DNA of 64,000 nucleotides, from positions 1 to 64,000 of the forward strand of contig JANDLV010000013.1 in NCBI GenBank assembly GCA_024330185.1, written 5' to 3'. The stretch is from Candidatus Siliceabacter maunaloa. Lineage in GTDB: Bacteria; Actinomycetota; Thermoleophilia; Solirubrobacterales; Solirubrobacteraceae. The position numbers and the translations under genes were made by a program. A model generated the notes under the pieces. The model did no database searches. It was not told where the DNA came from and was given only the letters and a program-made list of their open reading frames with translations. Positions 1 through 9,165 of the stretch are shown here, piece by piece; the first letter of the stretch is position 1, and every line of letters begins with the position of its first letter.

Positions 1-164
1 CGGCGCCGCGGTCGTGTGGGCCACCCTGAAGGTCGTCTCCGACCCATCCGCCCCTGCGCTCCAGCTCTTGCAGGGCCTCCGGCACCTCGAGCTCGATCGG
101 CGCGAGCGCCGGGGCGGATGGGTCGGAGACGACCTTCAGGGTGGCCCACACGACCGCGGCGCCG
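1..164. repeat. Perfect 54-bp inverted repeat with 56-nt loop
   Basis: Bases 1-54 are the exact reverse complement of bases 111-164, and pairing stops at 55/110. The right arm is continuous with the upstream region of the leftward gene and is probably the genuine copy. The left arm, at the extreme edge, looks like a fold-back. A perfect long palindrome that begins at base 1 and cuts a coding region is typical of chimeric contig ends, though a real repeat boundary cannot be excluded. Confidence 0.85.
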
Positions 165-214
165 ATGAGCGCCGCCGCGAGGAGGGCAAGGAGGAGCTGG
201 CCGCCGGTGTTCAC
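1..214 (-). CDS. Membrane-anchored protein, truncated at the window edge
   Basis: Reading leftward from a GTG at 214 gives a short polar N-terminus (VNTGGQ), one hydrophobic helix of about 20 residues rich in Leu/Ala/Ile/Val, then a Pro/Ala/Glu-rich segment (SDPSAPALAPIELEVPEAL). This looks like a single-pass or signal-anchored protein. The reading frame enters the inverted repeat, so everything left of about position 110 may be copied sequence rather than the true C-terminus. The start is uncertain because no clear ribosome binding site precedes the GTG. No family is recognised. Confidence 0.4.
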   Translation of the reverse strand, partial: MNTGGQLLLALLAAALIGAAVVWATLKVVSDPSAPALAPIELEVPEALQELERRGGWVGDDLQGGPHDRGA

Positions 215-249
215 CCGCGCGAGCGTCCGCCAGGCGCCTGTGGAGAACG

Positions 250-327
250 TGAGAGCACCCTTAGAGAGCTCTCATCTTCTCTATTGGTGGCTGAGAGTCT
301 TCTCATCTGTGTGACAGGCCTCTCAGC
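250..327. promoter_or_regulatory. Cluster of alternating TGAGAG/CTCTCA motifs
   Basis: The intergenic stretch contains TGAGAG at 250-255 and 292-297 and its complement CTCTCA at 269-274 and 320-325. A perfect palindrome GAGAGCTCTC lies at 264-273, and an 8-bp inverted repeat (GCTGAGAG / CTCTCAGC) at 290-297 and 320-327. The segment is less GC-rich than its surroundings. It lies between the leftward membrane protein and the rightward Arg-rich gene, so an operator for one or both is plausible. No regulator is identified. Confidence 0.4.
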
Positions 328-417
328 CGCGCCTCAGGATCGTCTCACCGGGGGCGGGCATCTTTCCCATCGTCCCGATCAAACCCCCCAACCCCCCACC
401 CCACGGAGGAGTGCGAC

Positions 418-558
418 ATGCGCTTCAGCAAGACCTCCCCCGCTGTCCGGGCCAAGGCGGCCGGCAGCGACAGCTCCAACAGCAACAGCGGACGGCGCCG
501 CCGGCGCCGGCGCCGGCGCCGTCGCCGTCGCAACCGCCGCTCCAGCAGCAACTCGTAG
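418..558 (+). CDS. 46-residue poly-arginine mini-protein
   Basis: An ATG preceded by a good ribosome binding site (GGAGG about 11 nt upstream) opens a 46-codon frame ending in TAG. Residues 1-25 read as a Ser/Ala/Lys-containing head with a Ser-Asn tract. Residues 26-38 are thirteen consecutive arginines, followed by Asn-Arg-Arg and a Ser-Asn tail. A strong hairpin follows 24 nt after the stop, so the gene looks like a self-contained transcription unit. The composition suggests nucleic-acid (DNA, rRNA or polyphosphate) binding, resembling protamine-like or accessory ribosomal mini-proteins. This is inference from composition only; no family is recognised. Confidence 0.6.
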   Translation: MRFSKTSPAVRAKAAGSDSSNSNSGRRRRRRRRRRRRRNRRSSSNS

Positions 559-581
559 TTCAGCAGCCCAGATGAAGCACC

Positions 582-610
582 GCGGCCCGCCGATCCCCCC
601 GGCGGGCCGC
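582..610 (+). terminator. GC-rich hairpin terminator after the poly-Arg gene
   Basis: GCGGCCCGCC (582-591) pairs perfectly with GGCGGGCCGC (601-610) around a 9-nt loop, just downstream of the mini-protein stop. No long U-tract follows, as is common for high-GC actinobacterial hairpin terminators. Confidence 0.6.
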
Positions 611-642
611 TTGCGTGCCACCACCGCTCCACCACCCCGCCC

Positions 643-2400
643 ATGAGCCCCCGCGAGCACCTCCGCCGCTTCCTGCGCCCCAAGGCCCACGACAGCCGCC
701 TCGTCGAGCAGGCGCCGGCCGTGGCGGCGCTGGAGATCGTGCGCCGGTTCTGGCCCTTCGCCCGCCCCTACAAGAAGTGGATCTTCCTGGGGCTCGCGCT
801 CCTGATCGCGGTGCCCGCGATCGACGCACTGGAGATCTACCTCTTCAAGCTCGTCGTGGACGATGTGCTCGTCCCCCGGGAGGTCGCCGCGCTCGTGCCC
901 ATCGCGCTGGCCTACCTGGGCCTCGCGCTATTGGGCGCCGTCCTGAGCTTCGGCGACGACTACGTCGCCACCTGGGTGGGCGAGCGCTTCCTGCTCGACG
1001 TGCGCGCGCACCTCTACGCCCACGTCCAGCGCCTGAGCGCCGACCAGCTCGACCGCCGTCGCGTGGGCGACCTGCTGGCGCGCCTGACCGGCGACGTCAG
1101 CGCGATCGAGCGCTTCCTGCTGTCCGCGCTGGCCGAGGGCGTCAGCGCGATCGCCAAGATCGTCTTCTTCGCCGCAGCGCTCTTCATCCTGTCCTGGAAG
1201 CTGGCGCTCGCCGCCCTGGTGGTCGCACCTGCCTTCTACCTCGTGTCGCGGCGGTTCATCGGCCTGGTCAAGCACGCCGCGCGCGAGAAGCGCCGACGCA
1301 GCGGCTCGCTGACGGCCGTGGCCGAGGAGTCGTTGAACGCCGCGCAGCTCACCCAGACCCTCAACCGCCAGGGCGCCGAGGTACAGCGCTTCCGCACCGA
1401 GAACGCGGCGATCATGGACGCGGAGATGGCCTCGACGCGCATCAGCGGGCTCTTTGGCCCGCTCGTGGGCTTCATCGAGCTGCTGGGCGGCCTGCTGGTG
1501 CTCGCCCTGGGCGTCTGGGCCCTGTCCTCCGGCGACCTGACCCTCGGCGGCCTGCTCGTCTTCATCACCTACCTCGCCCAGCTCTACTCCCCCATCCGCT
1601 CCCTGGGCCAGATGGGCAACGACGTCTTCGCCGCCGCCGCCGGCGCCGAGCGCGTGCTCGAGCTGCTCGACGAGCACCCGGCCGTCGTGGACCGTCCTCA
1701 CGCACGCCCGCTGTCGCGGCCGGTGGCCGGGCTGGTCGAGCTGCGCGGGGTGACCTACACGCATCCCGGCGCCGCGGTGCCCGCGCTGCGCGACGTCAGC
1801 CTGTGCGTGCGCCCCGGAGAGCTGGTCGCGCTGACCGGCCCCAGCGGCGCGGGGAAGTCGACCCTCTCCCGCCTGCTGGTGCGCTTCGGCGACCCGCAGG
1901 CCGGCGCGGTGGCCCTCGACGGCCACGACGTGCGCGACATCACCCTGGCCTCGCTGCGCGAGAACGTGGGCCTGCTGCTGCAGGACACCTACCTGCCCGA
2001 CCTCTCGGCCCGCGAGGCCATCGCCCAGGGCCGCGAGGGCGCCACCGACGCCGAGGTCGAGCAGGCCGCGCGCGCGGCCGGCGTGCACGACGTGCTCGCC
2101 GCCCTGCCCGAGGGCTACGACGCGCCCATCGGCCCGGGCGGGCGGCGCCTGTCGGGCGGCCAGCGCCGCCGCCTGGCCATCGCCCGCGCCTTCGTGCGCG
2201 ACACTCCCGTGCTCGTGCTCGACGAGCCCACCACCGGGCTGGACGAGGGCGCCCGCGACCGCCTGCTCGAGCCCTTGCGCGCCCTCATGGCCGGCCGCAC
2301 CACCGTGGTCATCACCCACGACCCCGCGGTCATCGCCTGGGCCGACCGGGTGCTCGAGCTGCGCGACGGCGCCCTGATCGACCCAGCCCGGGCGCTGTAG
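643..2400 (+). CDS. ABC exporter, fused permease and ATPase (half-transporter)
   Basis: This 585-residue protein has the usual layout of a half-size ABC exporter. Roughly the first 320 residues form a membrane domain with several hydrophobic helices and the conserved segment around RVGDLLARLTGDV. The C-terminal nucleotide-binding domain shows Walker A GPSGAGKST, a Q-loop (LLLQDTYLPDLS), signature LSGGQRRRL, Walker B VLVLDEPTTGLDEG and a switch histidine (ITHD). It probably acts as a homodimer exporting an unknown substrate. It sits 22 nt upstream of a protein kinase gene and then a DUF2252 gene, suggesting an operon. The substrate cannot be told from sequence. Confidence 0.93.
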   Translation: MSPREHLRRFLRPKAHDSRLVEQAPAVAALEIVRRFWPFARPYKKWIFLGLALLIAVPAIDALEIYLFKLVVDDVLVPREVAALVPIALAYLGLALLGAVLSFGDDYVATWVGERFLLDVRAHLYAHVQRLSADQLDRRRVGDLLARLTGDVSAIERFLLSALAEGVSAIAKIVFFAAALFILSWKLALAALVVAPAFYLVSRRFIGLVKHAAREKRRRSGSLTAVAEESLNAAQLTQTLNRQGAEVQRFRTENAAIMDAEMASTRISGLFGPLVGFIELLGGLLVLALGVWALSSGDLTLGGLLVFITYLAQLYSPIRSLGQMGNDVFAAAAGAERVLELLDEHPAVVDRPHARPLSRPVAGLVELRGVTYTHPGAAVPALRDVSLCVRPGELVALTGPSGAGKSTLSRLLVRFGDPQAGAVALDGHDVRDITLASLRENVGLLLQDTYLPDLSAREAIAQGREGATDAEVEQAARAAGVHDVLAALPEGYDAPIGPGGRRLSGGQRRRLAIARAFVRDTPVLVLDEPTTGLDEGARDRLLEPLRALMAGRTTVVITHDPAVIAWADRVLELRDGALIDPARAL

Positions 2401-2422
2401 TGCACGCCGCAGGAACCACCGG

Positions 2423-3232
2423 ATGAGGCCGCTGGGCCGCGGCCGCGAGGTCGCCCAGGGCACCACGGTGCTCGAGCACCTGCACCGCTCGGCCGCGCTG
2501 GACGTCTACGACGCCTGGAACGAGCCGCGCGCCTGCCGGGTCGTCGTCAAGACGCCGCGGCCCGACAGGCTCAAGCAGCCCAGCACGCGGCGCTGGCTGC
2601 TGCGCGAGGGCCGCCTGCTCATGCGCCTGACCCACCCGCACATCGTGCGCGGCTACGAGGTGCACGACGGTGCCCGGCCCGTGGTGGTCATGGAGACGCT
2701 GGGCGGCCAGACCGTCGAGCACCTGCTCCAGCACGCCTCCAAGCCCCTGGGGGGCGCCGAGCTGGCCATCATGGGCCTGCACCTGGCCGGCGCGCTGCAC
2801 CACCTGCACCACCACGGCGTCCTGCACCTCGACCTCAAGCCCAACAACCTCGTAGCCGAGGCCGGGCGCGCGAAGATCATCGACCTCTCCCACGCGCGCA
2901 GGCCGGGCAAGGTGCGCGCCGGTCACGGGACCTGGTGCTACCTGTCCCCCGAGCAGGCGCGGGGCGCCGTCGTCGGTCCGCCCGCCGACATTTGGGGCCT
3001 GGGCGTCGTGCTCTATGCCGTCGCCTCGCGCAGCAACCCGCTGGCCGACCTGGCCGACGAGCTGGACGTCGACGAGCCCGCCCTCCACGGCCGCGTCCCG
3101 CCACTGCGCACGCACCGGCCCCGTCTGCCCCGCCCGCTGCTGACCTTCGTCGACGCGTGCCTCGAGCCCGAGCCCCGGGCTCGGCCGACGATCGCCGACG
3201 CGGTGCACGTGCTCGACGCCATCTCAGGCTGA
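2423..3232 (+). CDS. Serine/threonine protein kinase-like protein, no membrane domain
   Basis: This 269-residue protein is little more than a kinase domain. Visible elements are the ATP-anchoring Lys in VVVKTPRP, a catalytic loop HLDLKPNN (His-Leu-Asp instead of His-Arg-Asp), a metal-binding IIDLSHA where Asp is kept but DFG is altered to DLS, and an SPEQARG motif in the APE position followed by ADIWGLGVVLY. The glycine-rich loop is poorly conserved. Enough residues remain for catalysis, but the departures leave room for a weak or regulatory kinase. There is no PASTA or transmembrane segment, unlike PknB. It follows the ABC exporter by 22 nt and may modulate it. Confidence 0.85.
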   Translation: MRPLGRGREVAQGTTVLEHLHRSAALDVYDAWNEPRACRVVVKTPRPDRLKQPSTRRWLLREGRLLMRLTHPHIVRGYEVHDGARPVVVMETLGGQTVEHLLQHASKPLGGAELAIMGLHLAGALHHLHHHGVLHLDLKPNNLVAEAGRAKIIDLSHARRPGKVRAGHGTWCYLSPEQARGAVVGPPADIWGLGVVLYAVASRSNPLADLADELDVDEPALHGRVPPLRTHRPRLPRPLLTFVDACLEPEPRARPTIADAVHVLDAISG

Positions 3233-3291
3233 CCCCGCCTGGATCCCCGCCTCCCGCGGCGGCCTCGACGATGGCGGGATAGGGTGGCGTC

Positions 3292-4632
3292 ATGACCAAC
3301 GTGGAGTCCCTCTGCCCCAGCCCGCAGGAGCGCCAGCAGCGCATCGTCTCGGTCTTCGACGACGCCTTCTGCGACCTGATCAAGGGTGATCCGCGCGCCA
3401 TGCGCCGCAAGTTCCGCAAGATGGCCGCCGACCCGTTCGCCTTCTACCGCGGCAGCACGTGCCTGTTCTACGCCGACATGGGCGCCCTCGAGGACCGCTG
3501 GGCCGACGAGCGCACCTCGCGGGTGTGGATCCAGGGCGACCTGCACGCCGAGAACTACGGCACCTACATGAACTCCGCGGGCGTCCTTGTCTTCGACGTC
3601 AACGACTTCGACGAGGCCTACGTCGGCCACTTCACGTGGGACCTGCGGCGCATGGCCGCGAGCCTCGCGCTGCTGGCCTTCTCCAAGGCGCTGTCCGACC
3701 AGACCGTCCAGCGCATGGCGACCGCCTACGCGCGTTCGTACCTCGCCCAGGTGCGCCACTTCCACGAGCACGAGGGCGACGAGGACTTCGAGCTGGGGCT
3801 GAACAGCACCGACGGCACCGTGCTCGAGGTGCTCGAGCAGGCGCGCCATGGCACGCGGATCGCGCTGCTCCAGCAGAGCACCGCCCTTGCGGGCACCGAG
3901 CGGCGCTTCCGCGAGATGCCCGGCGTGCGCCGCCTGGACAGCGACGAGGAGGAGCGGGTGCGCGCGGCCTACGACCAGTACCTGCAGACCATCCCCGAGG
4001 ACAAGCGCCAGGAGAGCGTCTCGTACACGGTCAAGGACGTCGTGGGCAAGAGCGGCATGGGCATCGGCAGCGCGGGCCTGCCGATGTACAGCCTGCTGGT
4101 CGAGGGTCGCACGCAGGCACTGGAGAACGACATCGTGCTGTCGATGAAGCAGGCGGGGACGGCGGCGCCCTCGCGCGTGGTCGACGACGAGAAGCTGCGC
4201 GACGCCTTCGAGCACTCCGGCCACCGCACCGTCCTCTCCCAGCGCGCGCTGCAGGCCCATGCCGACCCGTGGCTGGGGTGGTGCGAGCTCGACGGCCGCG
4301 GCCAGGTGGTCAAGGAGATCTCGCCCTACGAGGCCGACCTGGACTGGGACGGGGTCAGCGAGCCCGACGAGATCCTGCCGCTGCTGGACTACCTGGGCCA
4401 GGCGACGGCCAAGGTGCACTGCGTCGCCGACGCCGACAGCGACCACACCATCGTGCCCTTCCAGACCGAGGAGGCGATCATCGCCGCGGTGGGCGACCAG
4501 GACGAGGCCTTCGCGACCGACCTCGCCGAGTTCGCGGCCGTCTACGGCGCCCTCACCCGCGACGACCACCGCCTGTTCGTCGACGCCTTCCGCAACGGGA
4601 TGATCCCGGGGGTGCCCGGCGAGGAGGGCTGA
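3292..4632 (+). CDS. DUF2252 family protein
   Basis: This 446-residue protein matches the DUF2252 pattern: an early FYRGSTCLFYADM segment, the WIQGDLHAENYGTY motif and VFDVNDFDEAYVGHFTWDLRR. These motifs echo the catalytic and metal loops of aminoglycoside-phosphotransferase-like kinases, so a small-molecule or protein phosphotransferase role is possible. The biochemical function of the family is not established to my knowledge. It starts 59 nt after the kinase gene on the same strand. The ATG at 3292 is preferred because it directly precedes the conserved N-terminus. Confidence 0.85.
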   Translation: MTNVESLCPSPQERQQRIVSVFDDAFCDLIKGDPRAMRRKFRKMAADPFAFYRGSTCLFYADMGALEDRWADERTSRVWIQGDLHAENYGTYMNSAGVLVFDVNDFDEAYVGHFTWDLRRMAASLALLAFSKALSDQTVQRMATAYARSYLAQVRHFHEHEGDEDFELGLNSTDGTVLEVLEQARHGTRIALLQQSTALAGTERRFREMPGVRRLDSDEEERVRAAYDQYLQTIPEDKRQESVSYTVKDVVGKSGMGIGSAGLPMYSLLVEGRTQALENDIVLSMKQAGTAAPSRVVDDEKLRDAFEHSGHRTVLSQRALQAHADPWLGWCELDGRGQVVKEISPYEADLDWDGVSEPDEILPLLDYLGQATAKVHCVADADSDHTIVPFQTEEAIIAAVGDQDEAFATDLAEFAAVYGALTRDDHRLFVDAFRNGMIPGVPGEEG

Positions 4633-4681
4633 GGCCGCGGGCACCACCCGTGGTGGGCGCCGGCCCTACGTGAGCGCGATA

Positions 4682-5359
4682 ATGCCCACCGTGACCGACC
4701 AGCCTCGTCACGACGATCTGCGCGCGCTCTTCGTCAACTGCACGCTGAAGCGCTCGCCGCAGCTCAGCCACACCGAGGGCCTGATCGAGCGCAGCGCGGA
4801 GCTCCTGCGGGAGCACGGCGTCGGTGTCGAGGTCCTGCGCGCGATGGACCACGACATCGCCACGGGAGTCATGCCCGACATGACCGAGCACGGCGCGGAC
4901 AACGACGAGTGGCCGCAGCTCTTTCAGCAGGTCCTGGACGCGCACATCCTCGTCCTCTGCGGCCCTATCTGGCTGGGGGACAACAGCTCGGTGATGAAGC
5001 GGGTCATCGAGCGGCTCTACGCCAACTCCCACCTGCTCAACAAGGCCGGGCAGTCGATCTACTACGGCCGCGTGGGCGGATGCCTGCTGACCGGAAACGA
5101 GGACGGCGTCAAGCACTGCTCCATGAACATCCTCTACAGCCTCCAGCACCTGGGCTACACGATCCCGCCCCAGGCCGACGCGGGATGGATCGGCGCGATC
5201 GGGCCGGGCCCCTCCTACCTGGATCCCGACTCGGGCGGCCCGGAGAACGACTTCACGAGGCGCAACACGGCCATCATGAGCTTCAACCTCATGCACCTGG
5301 CAGCGATGCTCGAGCGGGCCGGCGGCGTCCCCGCCATGGGCAACCTGCGCAACGGATAG
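4682..5359 (+). CDS. Flavodoxin-fold NAD(P)H-dependent reductase-like protein
   Basis: The protein (about 225 residues) has a flavodoxin-like layout: an N-terminal strand LRALFVNCTLKRSP forming the likely FMN phosphate loop, then ILVLCGPIWLGDNSSVMKRVIERL, the typical second flavin loop, and a YYGRVGGCLLTGNEDG segment. It probably binds FMN and reduces a quinone, iron or xenobiotic substrate. In-frame starts exist at GTG 4670, ATG 4682 and GTG 4691; the ATG is chosen without a strong ribosome binding site. It stands alone between DUF2252 and the Clp gene. Confidence 0.8.
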   Translation: MPTVTDQPRHDDLRALFVNCTLKRSPQLSHTEGLIERSAELLREHGVGVEVLRAMDHDIATGVMPDMTEHGADNDEWPQLFQQVLDAHILVLCGPIWLGDNSSVMKRVIERLYANSHLLNKAGQSIYYGRVGGCLLTGNEDGVKHCSMNILYSLQHLGYTIPPQADAGWIGAIGPGPSYLDPDSGGPENDFTRRNTAIMSFNLMHLAAMLERAGGVPAMGNLRNG

Positions 5360-5483
5360 CCCGCTCCTCAACCGGCAGCGGCGGCGGCGATCGCCGTGTC
5401 GCCGCCCGAGGCCGGCCCCTCGCTGGGCCAGCAGCACCGTGTGGCGGTCGGACGCCGACATCACCTATCGTTGTCCAAGCAAC

Positions 5484-5489
5484 TACAAT
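5484..5489 (+). promoter_or_regulatory. Candidate -10 element of the clp gene
   Basis: TACAAT stands out in an otherwise GC-rich 166-nt leader and lies 36 nt before the Clp ATG. A small inverted repeat (TTG-N6-CAA) lies just upstream at 5471-5482. No convincing -35 hexamer and no HAIR- or CIRCE-type heat-shock operator is visible. Confidence 0.3.
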
Positions 5490-5525
5490 CTCTGCCCTAC
5501 CGACTGAGATCAATAGCGAGGGACC

Positions 5526-7694
<2,169 letters not shown>

Positions 7695-7721
7695 GGCCCT
7701 CCATCGACGGACGGTCCCTGC

Positions 7722-7751
7722 CAGCGGCCCCGCCTCCCGGCCGGGCCGCTG
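7722..7751. terminator. Bidirectional hairpin between convergent genes
   Basis: CAGCGGCCC (7722-7730) and GGGCCGCTG (7743-7751) form a perfect 9-bp stem with a 12-nt loop, between the rightward Clp gene and the leftward selenoprotein gene. It can serve both strands. Confidence 0.6.
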
Positions 7752-7799
7752 CCGTTCTCGAGGCACTGGTGGTGCGCCCTCCGCGGCGCGCGGTGGTCG

Positions 7800-8411
7800 C
7801 TACCCGTCGGCGTCCTCGCCGCGCAGGCGCTCGATCACACGCTCGAAGACGTCGTGGGGTTGCGCGCCGGGCACGAGGACGCGGTCGTCGATGACCCAGG
7901 CCGGCACGCCGCCGCCGCCCGTCTCGTGCAGCGCGCGGGTCTGCGCCTCGAGGCGGTCGATGTACTGCTCGCCCGCCAGCACGTCGGCGATCTCGCCGGC
8001 GTCCAGGCCAACCGCTGCGGCCTCCTCGCGCAGCACCGCGGGGTCGCCGATGTCGCGGGCGCGGTGCCAGTAGGCGTCCATCACCCGGTGGTGCAGTTCG
8101 TCGTGGCGCCCGCGGTCGCGGGCCAGCTCGATGAGCTGCTGGGCGCGGCGGGAGTTGGGCACGTGGGTGATCTCGCGTGAGTAGGGCAGCCCGGCGGCGT
8201 CGAACATGGCGTAGATGCGGTCGCGCCAGGCTCTGCCGCCGTAGCGCCGGTCGAGCTCCTCGGTGGAGATGCCCTGAGGCGGATACTCGGGATGCAGGTC
8301 GAAGGGCAGCCACTCGATCGTCGCGCCGAACCGGCGCTGAAGCCACGCGGCCCGCTCGAGGCCGACGTAGCAGAAGGGTCATATGGGGTCGGACCAGACG
8401 CGGATGAGCAT
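7800..8411 (-). CDS. DsbA/FrnE-like oxidoreductase, probable selenoprotein (UPFC active site)
   Basis: The gene reads from ATG at 8411 to a stop at 7800 only if the TGA at 8381-8379 is translated. The start gives MLIRVWSDPI, then TGA, then PFCYVGLERAAWL. FrnE/DsbA-family thioredoxin-fold proteins have a CPxC-type active site at exactly this place, so the TGA replaces the first, nucleophilic cysteine (U11-P-F-C14). Downstream the protein is intact for 190 residues, including the family's EWLPFDLHPEYP segment and a cis-proline loop (GGVPAWVIDD). A candidate SECIS hairpin follows the TGA. Total length is about 203 residues. The gene starts 3 nt after the yedK-like stop, so the two are co-transcribed. 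The alternative, a disabled gene, is less likely given the precise codon position and intact flanks. Confidence 0.82.
8343..8370 (-). promoter_or_regulatory. Candidate SECIS element of the DsbA-like selenoprotein
   Basis: In the mRNA, beginning 8 nt after the UGA, a 28-nt segment folds as CUACG pairing with CGUGG, a single bulged U, then CGGCC pairing with GGCCG around the loop UCGAGCG. The apical loop is about 19-25 nt after the UGA. A U bulge and an apical loop at this distance resemble bacterial SECIS elements such as fdhF. If the U-G pair closing the loop forms, a G falls within the first two loop positions. Hand-folded only. Confidence 0.55.
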
Positions 8412-8414
8412 GGC

Positions 8415-9083
8415 TCAGAAGAGGGTTGGTTGCTGGTCTGTTGCCTGCGGCTCGAGGAGATGCTTGCCCTCGGTGCCGGCCTTGTTCGTCTCCGTGCTCG
8501 CTGGCCGGCTGCGCATGCGAACGGCATCGAGTGAGGAGAGGAGGGAGGGGAGCTCCTCGGGGATTAGGTCGTCCTCGAGCCATGCTCTCTCGGCTCCCTG
8601 GTCTTGGAGGATGACCGGCATGCGGTCGTGCAGGCGGGCGACGAGCTCGTTGGGCGCCGTGGTGAGGATCGTGGCGGCCTCCCCGTCCCACAGGCCGGCG
8701 AAGACGAAGGGTTCGCGGTCGGCGAGGGTGAAGTGGAAGGGCCGGCGCGGTTGGCGGCCCTCCTCCGCGCGCAGCCACTCGTAGAAGCCGTCGGCCGGGA
8801 TCAGGCAGCGGCTCGCGGGCTCGCTCACCAGCCTGGCGAAGGGGTGGCGGCCAGCGACGGTCTCCGACCGCGCGTTGATCAGCGGCCCGCCGCGCCTCCA
8901 CGGCGGCTCGATGCCCCAGCGCACGGCGTGGGCGCTGCGCGCGCCGGGCTCCTGCGCCGCGACGATCGCGATCGTCTCGGTCGGCGCGACGTTGTAGCGC
9001 CCCAGAGCCACGCCCGGCAGCCGCGCGCCGAAGCGATCGTCGATCTCGCCGGGACCGCTGGTGAGGGTGTAGCGCCCGCACAT
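8415..9083 (-). CDS. yedK: SOS response-associated peptidase (YedK/HMCES, SRAP)
   Basis: This 222-residue protein belongs to the SRAP family, which crosslinks covalently through Cys2 to abasic sites in single-stranded DNA. The start is fixed by the required MCGRYTL N-terminus; the frame is open further upstream but Cys must follow the initiator Met. Other family elements are YNVAPTE, RWGIEPPW, NARSET, PADGFYEW (active-site Glu) and HDRMPVIL (active-site His). The gene is directly followed by the selenocysteine DsbA-like gene with a 3-nt gap. Confidence 0.93.
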   Translation of the reverse strand: MCGRYTLTSGPGEIDDRFGARLPGVALGRYNVAPTETIAIVAAQEPGARSAHAVRWGIEPPWRRGGPLINARSETVAGRHPFARLVSEPASRCLIPADGFYEWLRAEEGRQPRRPFHFTLADREPFVFAGLWDGEAATILTTAPNELVARLHDRMPVILQDQGAERAWLEDDLIPEELPSLLSSLDAVRMRSRPASTETNKAGTEGKHLLEPQATDQQPTLF

Positions 9084-9165
9084 GGTGCAGAGAGGATGGC
9101 GTTTCGACGCAGTTGTGTCCCAGACCACGTGTCACACGCGCGTTTTCGCTCGGCAGGCTGGCGTC

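Noticed and set aside
5360-5525. HAIR, CIRCE or CtsR-type heat-shock operator before the Clp gene
   Set aside because: Only a small TTG-N6-CAA repeat is present; none of the known operator sequences is visible.
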